The position numbers and the translations under genes are program-made. Below the pieces are notes generated by a model that saw nothing but the letters and a program-made list of their open reading frames with translations, did no database searches and was not told the origin of the DNA. Positions 11,729 through 21,954 of a stretch of 64,000 bases of DNA are shown piece by piece. The stretch is from Linyphia triangularis. Taxonomy: Eukaryota; Arthropoda; Arachnida; Araneae; Linyphiidae. Position 1 is the first letter of the stretch; each line of letters opens with the position of its first letter. The DNA lies in NCBI GenBank assembly GCA_963978545.1, contig OZ021722.1, forward strand, positions 106,417,442-106,481,441, in the 5' to 3' direction.

Positions 11729-11898
11729 AAGACATCACAAGTTCCACATAATTCCCATACCACAATCCACAAGAGTGTATCTAATAAATAAATATTAGTT
11801 TTACGAAAAGTAGTATAAAGATTCGGACATCGTTTAGCTTTTTTCTGCCAAGCACCCAACGTCTCTTCCAAAATTCTTCTCTGCCAGACTTCTTTAAA

Positions 11899-12890
11899 TC
11901 TCTCTATATATAAGGCAAAGCCCTCACTCATTCACTGACTCACTCACTCATTCATTCACTCACTCACTCACTCAATCACTCACTCATCACTAATTCTCCC
12001 ACTTCCCACATATCCACAACTCTGAAAATTGGTACAAATATTAACAATGGTAAACATAGAAAAAGTAAGCTATTCCGATCTCGATTAACCCACTTTAAGG
12101 GGTGGAAAAGGGGTTAAACATTCCAAACGAGGGATATTCCAATGTCCTATTTCCCATATGGTCACGACTCTAGAAATTGGTACAAATGTCAACAATGGTA
12201 AACATAGAAAAAGTAAGCTATTCCGATCTCGATTACTCCACTTTAAGAGGTCAAAAAGGGGATAAACGTTCCAAACGAGAGATATTCGAATGTCCTACTT
12301 CCCATTTCGTCACAACTCTGAAAACTGGTGCGAATATGAATAAAGACCAACGTAGAAAAAGTGAACTATTCCGATCTCGATTAACCCACTTTAAGGGGTG
12401 GAAAATAGGTTAAACGATTCAAACGAAGAATATTCGAATGTCCCACTTCCAACATGGTCACAATTTTGAAAACTGATATAAATACCAACAATGGTAAACA
12501 TAGAAAAAGCATTCTATTCCGATCTCGATTAACCCACTTCAAAGGGTGGAAAAGAAGTTAAACGTTCCAAACTCGAATGTCCCACTTCCCATATGGTCAC
12601 AACTACGAAAACTGGTGCGAATATCAATAAAGACAAACGTAGAAAAAGTAAGCTATTCCAATCTCGGTTAACCTACTTTTAGGGGTTGAAAAAGGGGTTA
12701 AACGTTCCAAACAAGGGACATTCGAATGTTCTACTTCCCATTTCGTCACAACTCTGAAAATATGTATGAATGTCAATAAAGATAAACATAGAAAAAGTAA
12801 GCCTTTCCGATCTCGATTAACCCACTTAAGGGTTGAAAAAGGCGTTAAACGTTCCAAACGAGGGATACTCGAATGTTCCACTTCCCATTT
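11899..12890 (+). mobile_element. Helitron-like element, 5' part with internal ~148-bp repeats
   Basis: Starts A|TCTCTCTATATATAAGGCAA followed by a CTCACTCACTCA run, then about six diverged units with the words GAAAAAGTAAGCTATTCC, GATCTCGATTAACCCACTTT and GTTCCAAACGAGGGATATTC. The same 5' end and unit occur in the elements at 35712 and 45541. No CTAG-type 3' end is found; the copy stops near 12890. No coding capacity. Confidence 0.65.
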
Positions 12891-12969
12891 GACTTGCCAT
12901 CATCCAATCGCGCTGAAATAGCATTTAATCAATCATCGAAGAAACTCTTTCATGAGACCAATACTCTTT

Positions 12970-13190
12970 GAATCAATAAATAAATTGTTTTAATCAAAAT
13001 AAATAAAATATATTTGCATGTGAGTGTGACATTCATTTTTAATAAATAAATTTTCTTATCATCGCATATTTTGCTGATAGAGATGTTTTTAATACTTCAA
13101 ATTAGATGCAAACGTTAAGCTCACACAGCCTCAATGAATATAAAAATTGGCAATGCATATAAAGGATTTATATTATAAACTTTGTTTCTA
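12970..13190 (+). repeat. Unnamed dispersed repeat (GCATATTTTGCTGATAGAG family)
   Basis: Shares ordered blocks GTTTTAATCA, GCATATTTTGCTGATAGAGA, TTTTTAATA and AATATAAAAATTGGCAATGC with copies at 49965-50215 (+), 29255-29365 (+, partial) and 63040-63260 (-). Class unknown. Confidence 0.6.
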
Positions 13191-13282
13191 TAGGTTGTAT
13201 TATTCGTTACCACATTCGACACTACATTATACTTAGAAGGTATGCTGATAGTAGATTGGTGTGTCTTGATATTAGTGGTAGT

Positions 13283-13952
13283 CAGGCCCTGATCATCGCC
13301 TAGGCCCACAAGGCCCGGGCTTTGGGCCCATGATTTTAGAGGGCCCCGAAATTGGCTGTAAACCTATAACTTTTCTTTCTTTTTGTGAATATATCTTCTA
13401 CAATTTGAATAAAAGAATTTTTACATAAAAATAATTTTGTATTGATCTTGAACCGTCTTTAGTATCCCAGAGTGTATTTATTCAAATGCATCAAACCATC
13501 ACTTAAAAGCGTAAAAAAAACAACAATATTTCTCGAAGAAATATTGAAAGGAAGTCTTGACAAATTAATTGCGAGATCAGCAAATGTCGGCTTTGTAGTT
13601 GTGAATAATGATGCAGATATTTTTGTCACGGGCATACAAACAACATTACAAAATTTAACCAGTTTTGATTTATAAATATGGTTATTTGAAATGTGTTTCT
13701 TTATTTATGATAAAAAAAATAAAAAAAACTTTAAGAAGATAATATATTGACATTAATTTATCGACTTTTTCTATATTTTATGTTAATTCATTTGACAGCG
13801 AGTCAAGCTCATTTCCAATAAATCTCGCATTTGATGAAGGGGCCCCTAAATGTGTCCGGGCCTTGGGCCCCAACCAGGGGTGTAGTGGAGCGGGAACGCG
13901 TGGGAACGGCGATCCTTTACCTATTTAGAAGGCGGAACGGCGTTCCCTCACC

Positions 13953-13983
<31 letters not shown>

Positions 13984-14661
13984 GTTAATTTTATTACGTG
14001 ACATTAAACACACAGTCAAGAAAGAAAACGAAACGGTTCTTTCGTGAGAACTATGCTGCCGTTTTCGATATGCAACTTCAGAGCTGAGCAAGCAAGTTCA
14101 AGAATTTGCAAACACTTGAAAGAGGCACGGCAACCCACACATATAGCCATTCGAAAAATCGAAACTCGATCTCTTATGGAAATTTTTCTGAATGATAATT
14201 GTTTAAGAAATCATGTAAATAATCGGTTTAAAAATAAATTGTACATAATTTGTTTAAAAATTGTTGCAAAAAATCTATTTAAAAATTTGTGTCAATAATA
14301 TGTTTGAAAAGATCTTCTAATCCATTCATAAAGTATCAAATAATCTGTTAAAATGGGTTGTGCAAAGCCAATTGTTAAAAAATCCAGATGATTTTAATAG
14401 TTTTAAAAAGATATTTAAATAAAAAAAGCCTAAACACACATGTTTTTCTTTTCAATTTTGAGGAGCTCATTATCTGTTTTGAGATTATTAAAGTAAAATT
14501 AAGAAAGTTATTTATTCTTAGTTGCAATTTTCACTCCCCCCCCCCCCCCACACACACAGAAAAAAACAAAAGTATACGTTTATAACGATGCAACATAGCG
14601 TTCCCATACCTTTTTATATTACACTACACCACTGGCCCCAACTTGTCATGATCAGACCTTG
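13283..14661. mobile_element. hAT-type non-autonomous element (outer), interrupted by another hAT
   Basis: Terminal inverted repeats CAGGCCCTGATCAT at the left and ATGATCAGACCTTG at the right, bounded by a perfect 8-bp target duplication GTGGTAGT (13275-13282 and 14662-14669). Subterminal GGCCC-rich blocks (CACAAGGCCCGGGC, GTCCGGGCCTTGGGCCC) are inverted copies. Without the inner element it is about 610 bp. A 67-codon frame at 13472-13675 has no recognisable transposase feature. Confidence 0.88.
13875..14634. mobile_element. hAT-type non-autonomous element (inner)
   Basis: Starts CAGGGGTGTAGTG and ends CACTACACCACTG, a 13-bp inverted repeat with one mismatch, and is flanked by a perfect 8-bp duplication GCCCCAAC (13867-13874 and 14635-14642). 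It is inserted in the right subterminal region of the outer hAT element, hence younger. It holds a poly-T tract and a poly-C/(CA) tract. The frame at 14044-14298 gives no family match that I can see. Confidence 0.9.
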
Positions 14662-14996
14662 GTGGTAGTTTACATTGAACGGTGGAGTAAATAAAGATTG
14701 AACTATAAATCAATAAGAGAAAACAATTTTTAACGACATTTTTAGGGATTTCGGTAAATTCCTAGTTCACGTTTATGGGTTGGCGCACTTTTGAAAAGTT
14801 GGCGACAAAGCCAGAATGTCGCCAATTCGGAATTCCAATATGAAAAATTGAGAAACGAACCAGCTTCATGATTTGTGGTTTAGGAAGGTTGAAGCCAAAG
14901 CGCGTCAATGAAAAAATGGGGTTGCCAAATTTAGAACTGTATCGCCTACAAAACCGCGCCAAATCGGCTTGGCGATATTTTAACGTCAACTTGGAA

Positions 14997-15246
14997 TAGA
15001 CCGAGATTTCCCTTACACTACTGTGTATTCCCCTGCTCTTGTATCTAAAGATCGTTGCCATATACTTACTTACATTCCGAAGAATAAATCAACTTTATTC
15101 AGACTAGGATTATGCGCTCAAATTTCTGAAAAGGTTGAATGGCGAACTCCTATCAATTCAACGAAAAATATAATTATGGATCAAAATAAATATTCTTTAA
15201 TTTTTCGAAACTTTTTACCTGGTTGTTTAGAAATTTATTTTTATTT
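14997..15246 (+). pseudogene. Possible exon or exon relic, MAM-like
   Basis: A frame open from 14984 to a TAG at 15248 reads SPALVSKDRCHILTY, then RLGLC, VEWRTPINS, YSLIFRNFLPGCLEIYF. The order SPxL...C-h-L, W in the middle, and a final hydrophobic IFxxFLPGCLEI resembles the second half of a MAM domain, an extracellular adhesion domain. A weak acceptor (GGAATAG) lies before DRDF, but no good donor is visible and the frame ends in a stop where a DDI motif would be expected. It could be a decayed exon or chance. It is on the same strand as the transmembrane exon at 20216. Confidence 0.25.
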
Positions 15247-15699
15247 TTAGGCAAACCCATTAATGATCCTAATTCGTGAGTCACGGACGGTCCACAAGGA
15301 ATCGAGCTCAAACGGAAGCTCTTTGGGGTTCCTACGATATGACTACAAAAAATTTTATGGATGATAAAGTTCTTTAAAAAAATCTATCCGAGACAACGTT
15401 TTTTCTCATTTCCTATTCTTTTGAAATGTGCTGTATTTACATTAATCTTAATTTTAAATAGCATGTTTTTCCATTCGAAAAATTTAATTTTTTTTATCAA
15501 AGAAAAATACGTTTTTTCCTCTTATAGAGTTTACTTTTAGCGTCAAAGTATGCAAGTGTGGCATCAAGGCATGATATGGCTACTTAGAGAACTTTTGGAC
15601 TTATCGACTCCGTGGAGAACTTTAATGAACCCATAGAATTTTATATATTTATTTCATGATTGTTTTAACTTCAAAGGATTATGTAAATTTAACTTAACA

Positions 15700-15772
15700 G
15701 CATTCCTATATATATCCCAGAAACTTGTAGTAGTCAATGGTCTAGTTTTCCATCCCGCTCTTCGGGATGATG
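15700..15772 (+). repeat. Short hairpin-bearing 3' end of a presumed retroposon
   Basis: The sequence before the large microsatellite contains CATCCCGCTCTTCGGGATG, a 7-bp stem with a 5-base loop. A small 3' hairpin followed by a short tandem tail is typical of CR1/L2/RTE-type LINEs and the SINEs that use them. No coding part is present, so class is inference. Confidence 0.35.
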
Positions 15773-16555
15773 TATTGTATTGTATTGTATTGTATTGTAT
15801 TGTATTGTATTGTATTGTATTGTATTGTATTGTATTGTTTTGTTTTGTTTTGTTTTGTTTTGTTTTGTTTTGTTTTGTTTTGTTTTGTTTTGTTTTGTTT
15901 TGTTTTGTTTTGTTTTGTTTTGTTTTGTTTTGTTTTGTTTTGTTTTGTTTTGTTTTGTTTTGTTTTGTTTTGTTTTGTTTTGTTTTGTTTTGTATTGTAT
16001 TGTATTGTATTGTATTGTATTGTATTGTATTGTATTGTATTGTATTGTATTGTATTGTATTGTATTGTATTGTATTGTATTGTATTGTATTGTATTGTAT
16101 TGTATTGTTTTGTTTTGTTTTGTTTTGTTTTGTTTTGTTTTGTTTTGTTTTGTTTTGTTTTGTTTTGTTTTGTTTTGTTTTGTTTTGTTTTGTTTTGTTT
16201 TGTTTTGTTTTGTTTTGTTTTGTTTTGTTTTGTTTTGTTTTGTTTTGTTTTGTTTTGTTTTGTTTTGTTTTGTTTTGTTTTGTTTTGTTTTGTTTTGTTT
16301 TGTTTTGTTTTGTTTTGTTTTGTTTTGTTTTGTTTTGTTTTGTTTTGTTTTGTTTTGTTTTGTTTTGTTTTGTTTTGTTTTGTTTTGTTTTGTTTTGTTT
16401 TGTTTTGTTTTGTTTTGTTTTGTTTTGTTTTGTTTTGTTTTGTTTTGTTTTGTTTTGTTTTGTTTTGTTTTGTTTTGTTTTGTTTTGTTTTGGTTTGGTT
16501 TGGTTTGGTTTGGTTTGGTTTGGTTTGGTTTGGTTTGGTTTGGTTTGGTTTGGTT
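15773..16555 (+). repeat. Pentanucleotide tract in five homogeneous blocks
   Basis: About 780 bp of pure 5-bp repeats with sharp switches: (TATTG)n 15773-15836, (TTTTG)n to about 15991, (TATTG)n to about 16105, (TTTTG)n to about 16490, (TTTGG)n to 16555. The open frames on both strands across it are artefacts of a period-5 repeat without stops. Confidence 0.97.
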
Positions 16556-17590
16556 ATTAAACTTAGTCTTTTATATCTTACAACTATGCATAATGATTCT
16601 TTAAACCTTCTGATGTTCTTCTGAGTTATCATGTGGTAAAACTAGTCCCCACACAAGTGTTCGTGAAAGATATTTATTTGATATCATGGTACATTGAAAA
16701 AACATTGTATCATATCCATTCACACGGAAATCTCGCTTAGTTAATCGAAAGTTTATCTACATTTAATTTATAACATACAAAAATTCATTCTAGCTCATTC
16801 ATTCTATGAAGAAAGTGTTTTCATAATCTAATCTAACAACCAGGCAGAGTAAAAAATGTTGAACCATGACATACATATTTACGCTGGTCACTTTAAGGGG
16901 ACTTGGTACCCCTTGTTTTCATAGAAATAATTAAAATATAAACTTGATATTTTTTGCGTGTTTATAATCTTTGAAACCTTCTCCTTATTCTGGCAAGTTT
17001 TCGAGCTAATCCGATAACTTCAATTGCAGAAAAACTATATTTTTATAGGAAATTTAGCATTGCTGCAATAGCTCCTTTGATGTTTCAAACGCATTTTTCT
17101 CAGTTCGTGATTTTTGAAATTCCCGCCTTACTCAAAATGCTAAAACTTCAGCAAATAGGAATGATATAACATGAAAATTTGTTCCGTTTCATTCTAAAGA
17201 TTTATTTGAACAAAAGAGGCATGGATTTTAGAATAAAATATAAACTTTGCACTTACCTAAAAAACTTACGCTCTTTTTACCTATAGATACAGTAATTATA
17301 GTTTTTCTCGAAAACTTTTTTACTTATTCTAAATCCGATGCCTAAAAAATTAAAGTATATAACTAGAATTTTTTTCTTATTATTATTAAATCAGGAAAAA
17401 ATATTGAAAAATGAAAAAGAAGATAGAATTTGAAATTTGATGAATATTTTTCAAACTTATAAAATTTTGAATATTTAGAACACTATGTGAACTTTTTTTT
17501 TTAGTAAAATTTAGTTTTTACTTAGTAAAATACCTCCAAATGTGAAAAAATTACAATTTTAAAGGCCTAAATAAAAAATAAAAAAGTTTG
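16556..17590. other. AT-rich intergenic, nothing recognised
   Basis: No frame, repeat family copy or exon with good splice signals was found. A minus-strand donor-like GGTAAGTGC near 17262 lacks a convincing exon behind it. Confidence 0.45.
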
Positions 17591-17759
17591 ATGGTTAACA
17601 ACTTAGCTGCCAGTGTCTTGAACATGGGAGTCAGTCAGAAGCCAACTCTCTTTTTTGTTGTTTATTTGTTTAAAAAGGATTCAAATGTTGTTAATTAAGT
17701 ACCATTTGCATATATAAGGTAATTAAAATTAAAAAAAAATAAGAAATTAAAAATATCAC

Positions 17760-17827
17760 GCACCGGCGCGAGACCGGTACTGCTAAAGGAATTCTCTCTA
17801 ATCAGTGCCGGGTCTCGCGCCGGTGCG
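17760..17827. repeat. GC-rich hairpin
   Basis: CGCACCGGCGCGAGAC...TACTG and its near-perfect complement CAGT...GTCTCGCGCCGGTGCG form arms of about 24 bp around an AT-rich loop (17785-17802), in a region otherwise over 70% AT. A related GGCGAGACCGGCAGC lies at 18707-18721. A short inverted pair, AACTTAGCTGCC at 17600 and its complement near 18720, brackets the region and may mark a larger element. Confidence 0.6.
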
Positions 17828-18000
17828 AGATCATGATTTTACAGACTTTAATTTACATAAATCGTTTATTATTTATATTTTTGTAATCATTTTCAAAACA
17901 ATAATTATTCATTAATCAACAATCTTCCAAAATCATTTTAAATTGAAATGACAGACACGTTAGCATGTTACTTCGCGCGATGCCGACTCATAAAAGTTGG

Positions 18001-18182
18001 GCCGACCAAACGGTATAGTGGTTAGCGTGCTAGCTTCTAGACCACGAAGTTGCGGGTTCCGAGTCCCGTGTTAGGCATGGGTGTTTGTAAATGTATGTTG
18101 GCTTGTCTAATGACGAATGTTTCGGCGCATTATAGCCCTCGTGTTGCTGACGGCTCCAGATAATCTGAAAACAACAACAACG
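18001..18182 (+). mobile_element. tRNA-derived SINE
   Basis: A tRNA-like head carries box A (TAGTGGTTAGCGTGC) and box B (GGTTCCGAGTCC, one extra base), RNA polymerase III promoter elements. It is followed by a conserved body (GTTTGTAAATGTATGTTGG, ATGTTTCGGCGCATTATAG, GTGTTGCTGACGGC) and an (AAC)n tail. It is not a functional tRNA gene: similar heads recur in at least five other copies, always joined to this body. Originating tRNA not identified. Confidence 0.88.
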
Positions 18183-18210
18183 ATATGATATATTATATGA
18201 TCTCTGAAAT

Positions 18211-18600
18211 GATACGTTAAATGATACTATTTGGATATGATATGAAATGATACGATATGATATGGTAGATGCTCAATGAAAAGGTGGCTTTCAAAAATAT
18301 TGTAATGGCACTAAATTATTTGTAATATTTGTGTGTGCATTCGGGTTTCTTGTAGAATTCAAATACCAATACAAACCTAATAAAATGATACGTTAAATTA
18401 TACTATTTGGATATGATATGGAATGATATGATATGGTATGGTAGATTCTCAATGAAAAGGTGGCTTTCAAAAATATTGTAATGGCACAAAATTATTTGTA
18501 ATATTTGTGTGTGCATTCGGATTTCTTGTAGAAAATATATTCACCACTAAAACATATAGTAGAGAATATATTCAAATACCAATACAAACCTAATAAAATT
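18211..18600 (+). repeat. ~176-bp tandem duplication
   Basis: GATACGTTAAAT begins copies at 18211 and 18387. Both contain TCAATGAAAAGGTGGC, AAAATATTGTAATGGCAC and TTGTGTGTGCATTCGG. The second copy has an extra segment after CTTGTAGAA. It begins just after the SINE tail in a GATATGATAT-rich stretch. Confidence 0.85.
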
Positions 18601-19204
18601 AATTCAAAGTATAACAGAAAAATAATTAAAACATTATACTAATACTTTGTCATAAACTCAAAATTCTAAATAGAAGCTTACTAAGCGTGTTTTAGTAGTT
18701 TTTGTAGGCGAGACCGGCAGCTAAGTTTTTAAAGAGTAACCCTTAAGTTAAGAACCCTCCGTTATGAAAAAATTGCGGTCCCCATCTTCTCCTACATAAT
18801 CTCCCTCTATCCTTATCCCCTACATTATCTATTCTCTTTAATTAGTAAACATCCCCACGTAATCATACGAGTCAAGACCGTTCGTGTATACTTTACATTC
18901 CGTGCCAACATCACACACAATTTGCAAGGAGGCATTGAATTTCCCAAAGAGCAGTTATATCATGTCCTCAGCATCATTATTCGGCGAAAACAATTATGAG
19001 AAATGAATCAAATTACCCTCTGTTTGTATTTGTTGTCAAACAAAACACTCAGTTAATCTCCTCGCTCACCTTGACACCACACAAGCACTGGACAACCGGC
19101 GTAGCATTTCCTTTCACGCACATGTGACCAGCCAGATTACAATCGCAATTAATGAATGTCTGCCTCCATGGTCTCACCAGGCAAAACGCGATAGTAACTC
19201 GGGG

Positions 19205-19435
19205 TGTGAAACATCGCACAACTTTCAATTGCTCTATTATAATACTGACGTGGATTTGTGTTATTTACCGTTTTTATATTTTCATCATTTATTTAGAAAA
19301 AAATGGTCAGTTTGGCGATATTTATTGCGATAATTCTTATATGGGTTTATTAAAAAAAAATCCGCCAAAATGGGGATTTTGGTGTTGTAGAAAAAACGAT
19401 CGTTATCCAGGCTTAGTAACACAAGATGAAGAGTA
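19205..19435 (+). repeat. Partial copy of the ACATCGCACAACTTTC inverted-repeat family
   Basis: Begins GTGAAACATCGCACAACTTT, then CTATTATAATACTGACGTGG and AGTTTGGCGATATTTATTG, matching the 33143 and 43069 copies in order. Truncated on the right before the foldback element at 19476. Frames here are repeat-derived. Confidence 0.6.
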
Positions 19436-19475
19436 ATACCATGTCCAATAAATTTGAAAGGGATATTACCATTTA

Positions 19476-20135
19476 GACTGAGAGGCGACTGCAATTTTTG
19501 GACCCCCATCGAACATTATTCTGAATTTTCTATAGAAATTAGAGAAAAGTGAGTAGATTACGAATCCACTAGTCTGCCGTGGCAAAAATAGCCGAAACTG
19601 GTCAAAAATCGACTTTTAATAAGTTGAACTAAATCCTATTTCCAAATGCGCCATAACTTGCCAAATAATGAACATTTTTTTTTTATTTGGTAACGCTCAC
19701 TCTTTAATTTTCAATTAAGAAGGTTGCAGACGATTCAGATATCTGGCCACGGTTTACTTGCATCTATTAAAAGGGAGCCAAGTTGGCAAAAAATATTACG
19801 TCACTTATGACGTAACTGATGTCGCCAATTTGACTTACTTTTAAAAGATATAAGTTTTCCGAGCCAAAGATCAGAAATCGTTTGCGCTTTTTCTCATTGA
19901 AAATCAAAATGAAGTGGGATGCCAGACGATTAAGTTTGTTCTATTTTTGGCAAGTTATGACATATTTGGCAATCGGACTTTAGTTCAACTCATTCCAAGT
20001 CAATTATTGATCAGTTTCGGCCATTTTTGCCACGGCAGACCAGTGGATTCGTAATCTACTCACTTTTCTCTAATTTCTATAAAAAATTCAGAATGATGTT
20101 CGATAGGGTCCAAAAATTGCAGTCGCCTCTCGGAC
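19476..20135. mobile_element. Foldback (hairpin) element, copy A
   Basis: About 660 bp, flanked by TA. The left end GACTGAGAGGCGACTGC is the complement of the right end GCAGTCGCCTCTCGGAC, and complementarity continues through most of both halves (GTGAGTAGATTACGAATCC versus GGATTCGTAATCTACTCAC; CCGAAACTGGTCAAAAA versus TGATCAGTTTCGG) towards a centre at about 19800 (TTACGTCACTTATGACGTAA). Non-coding, so a MITE mobilised in trans. A TA duplication is compatible with a mariner-type source, but no transposase copy is here. Confidence 0.85.
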
Positions 20136-20215
20136 TATTAGAAGATATGTATTTTTGTAAGTTGCCGTTTATTATGCTTGTGATGGTTTGATGATTTTTT
20201 AAAAAAAATTTTTAG

Positions 20216-20333
20216 GAGGTTAGACATTCTGAAACGATTATAATTATTTTCGCCAAAGGTGCATTATACATCGGTTGGATTTCTTTACAGTTTGGACTGC
20301 TGATAATACTCCTGACTTTCATTTTATTTAGGT
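20216..20333 (+). CDS. Putative internal exon encoding a transmembrane helix
   Basis: Bounded by an acceptor (ATTTTTAG at 20208-20215) and a strong donor (GTAAGTTC from 20334). The only fully open frame reads EVRHSETIIIIFAKGALYIG, WISLQFGLLIILLTFILF, then a split Arg codon: a hydrophobic helix with a charged start. It joins in phase to the exon at 24931, which adds RRNE directly after the helix, fitting a positive-inside rule. It could be the last membrane span of a multi-pass protein such as a tetraspanin, or the anchor of a type I receptor. Adhesion-GPCR TM1 was considered, but the joined frame stops soon after. Upstream exons were not found with confidence. Confidence 0.5.
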
Positions 20334-20380
20334 AAGTTCTCGAATAATGATTATTAGTTATCATTGTTTTGGGATTACTT

Positions 20381-20508
20381 TGACTGGTTGTTTTCAGATT
20401 ATCTGGTGCTGTCAGCAACAAGAGGGCAATAATGCACCGAAACATTCGTCATTTGACAAGCCAACATACATTTACAAACATCCATGCCTAACACGGGACT
20501 CGAAGGAT
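20381..20508 (-). mobile_element. tRNA-derived SINE, head-truncated copy
   Basis: Same family as 18001-18182, in reverse. The body and CAGATTATCTGG end are present; similarity ends in box B (GGGACTCGAAGG on the plus strand), so the box A part is missing. It lies in the intron between 20333 and 24931. Confidence 0.8.
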
Positions 20509-20609
20509 TACTTTGAAGTTGTGCAAAAAATTTTGCACTAAGGAGTGTACTATACATTGGGACAGACTTACTTGAGCTCATTGGATACACTACAACGGAT
20601 ACATTGGAT

Positions 20610-20763
20610 AGTTCAACTCATTCCAAGTCGATTATTGATCAGTTTCGGCCATTTTTGCCACAGCAGACTAGTGGATTCCTAATGTACTCACTTTTCTCTA
20701 ATTTCTATAAAAAATTCAGAATGATGTTCGATGGGGTCCAAAAATTGCAGTCGCCTCTCGGAC
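20610..20763. mobile_element. Foldback element fragment, copy B
   Basis: Right arm only: GTTCAACTCATTCCAAGTCG, GATCAGTTTCGGCC, CAGACTAGTGGATTCC through GCAGTCGCCTCTCGGAC. More than 95% similar by eye to the right arm of copy A, about 620 bp away. Confidence 0.8.
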
Positions 20764-21302
20764 CTGAAAATGTCGAAGATGAAACCCCTGGAGGGTTTTC
20801 ATACCAACGTATTGTCTAAAGCTTGAGTAAAAGACAAGAAATTTAATAATTTCCTTATTATTATTTTAATCAAACTAAAAAATCATATATAATGATGTCT
20901 TCTGAAATTAATTCTTAAAAAATTAAAAAGCTTTAGATTTTCCAAAAAAATTTGCTCGGGTGTGTTCAAATGAATAATCTGAAAATCCGATTGGTAAAAA
21001 GAATAATTCTCGGGAGAAATACTATAAGAACGTGAATAACTTTCTGATAAAATAGCGAGGAATATTTTCAGAAAAATTAGTGGACATCTTTCTAGAAATA
21101 CTTCGAGTAATTATTTTATCAGTAAATTAACCATTGCTCGAATGACATTCACATTGAGAATTTAATTCTTTAACACTTAATAATAACTGATAAGCACGAT
21201 AATACTCGTTTGTGATTGGCTAAACATTTTAATTCATTTTTCCAAGACCCATTGTAATTGGTAGTAAACATAAGTGGAGGTTGACAGATGCTCCTAGTGA
21301 CA

Positions 21303-21548
21303 ACTATACTAAACTTCAACTTAACTAGACATCACTTAGACGGTAGATCGTCACAGTGCTCATTGGTATTTAATCCATTTTGGCGGTGTGAAGACATAAT
21401 TCTCGCCAAACCTTATAGCCTTTTGTTCTCCTCTACAGTGTTGAGGTTTGGCGAACATTATGCGCCGCCAAAATGGATTAAATACCTATGAGCACTGTGA
21501 CGATCTACCGTGTAAGTGATGTCTAGTTAAGTTGAAGTTTAGTATAGT
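21303..21548. repeat. Long hairpin MITE
   Basis: Arms 21303-21413 and 21443-21548 are inverted copies with only a few mismatches (ACTATACTAAACTTCAACTT ... and its complement; shared GATCGTCACAGTGCTCAT, TTTAATCCATTTTGGCGG), separated by about 30 bp. Non-coding. No clear target duplication. Confidence 0.85.
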
Positions 21549-21954
21549 ACCACATTCCAACTTGTTTCCTTCGGCGAAACGATATAATGACACCGATTGC
21601 ATTTCTTGATTTTGTTTTGCATGACAATACACGGAAGTGGACTTGACAACCTATCTCTCTTTCCTTATTGTATCTTGTGGTTGAAGGCCACTAGTTTAAA
21701 AAGATAGTAAATATTTTTATATAGAATTACGTCTAAGAAATGGTGTACGAGGCATAGATAATGCCGATCGAATTAGACTGGCCAAAAAACACCTTCAACT
21801 CAGTATTTATTACAAATTATTAGTACGATTCTAAATGTATTTCTAATTCTAAATTCGAAATGTATTTCATTGAATACATTTCGATGAGTTTAACTATTAT
21901 CTCGTCCTTTTGAATCTAACACCTCGTTAAAGCATCTGTTCAGGAGACTTACAA

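Noticed and set aside
15742..16632. Long open frames of 260-296 codons on both strands
   Set aside because: They cross a pure pentanucleotide tract; a period-5 repeat without a stop stays open in several frames.
18001..18077. A functional tRNA gene
   Set aside because: Box A and B are present, but the cloverleaf cannot be completed cleanly and the same head recurs with a fixed SINE body.
19152..19436. 94-codon frame with a CDNSYMG...WGFWCC segment that might be a tetraspanin loop
   Set aside because: The DNA belongs to the ACATCGCACAACTTTC repeat family, whose other copies do not keep the frame.
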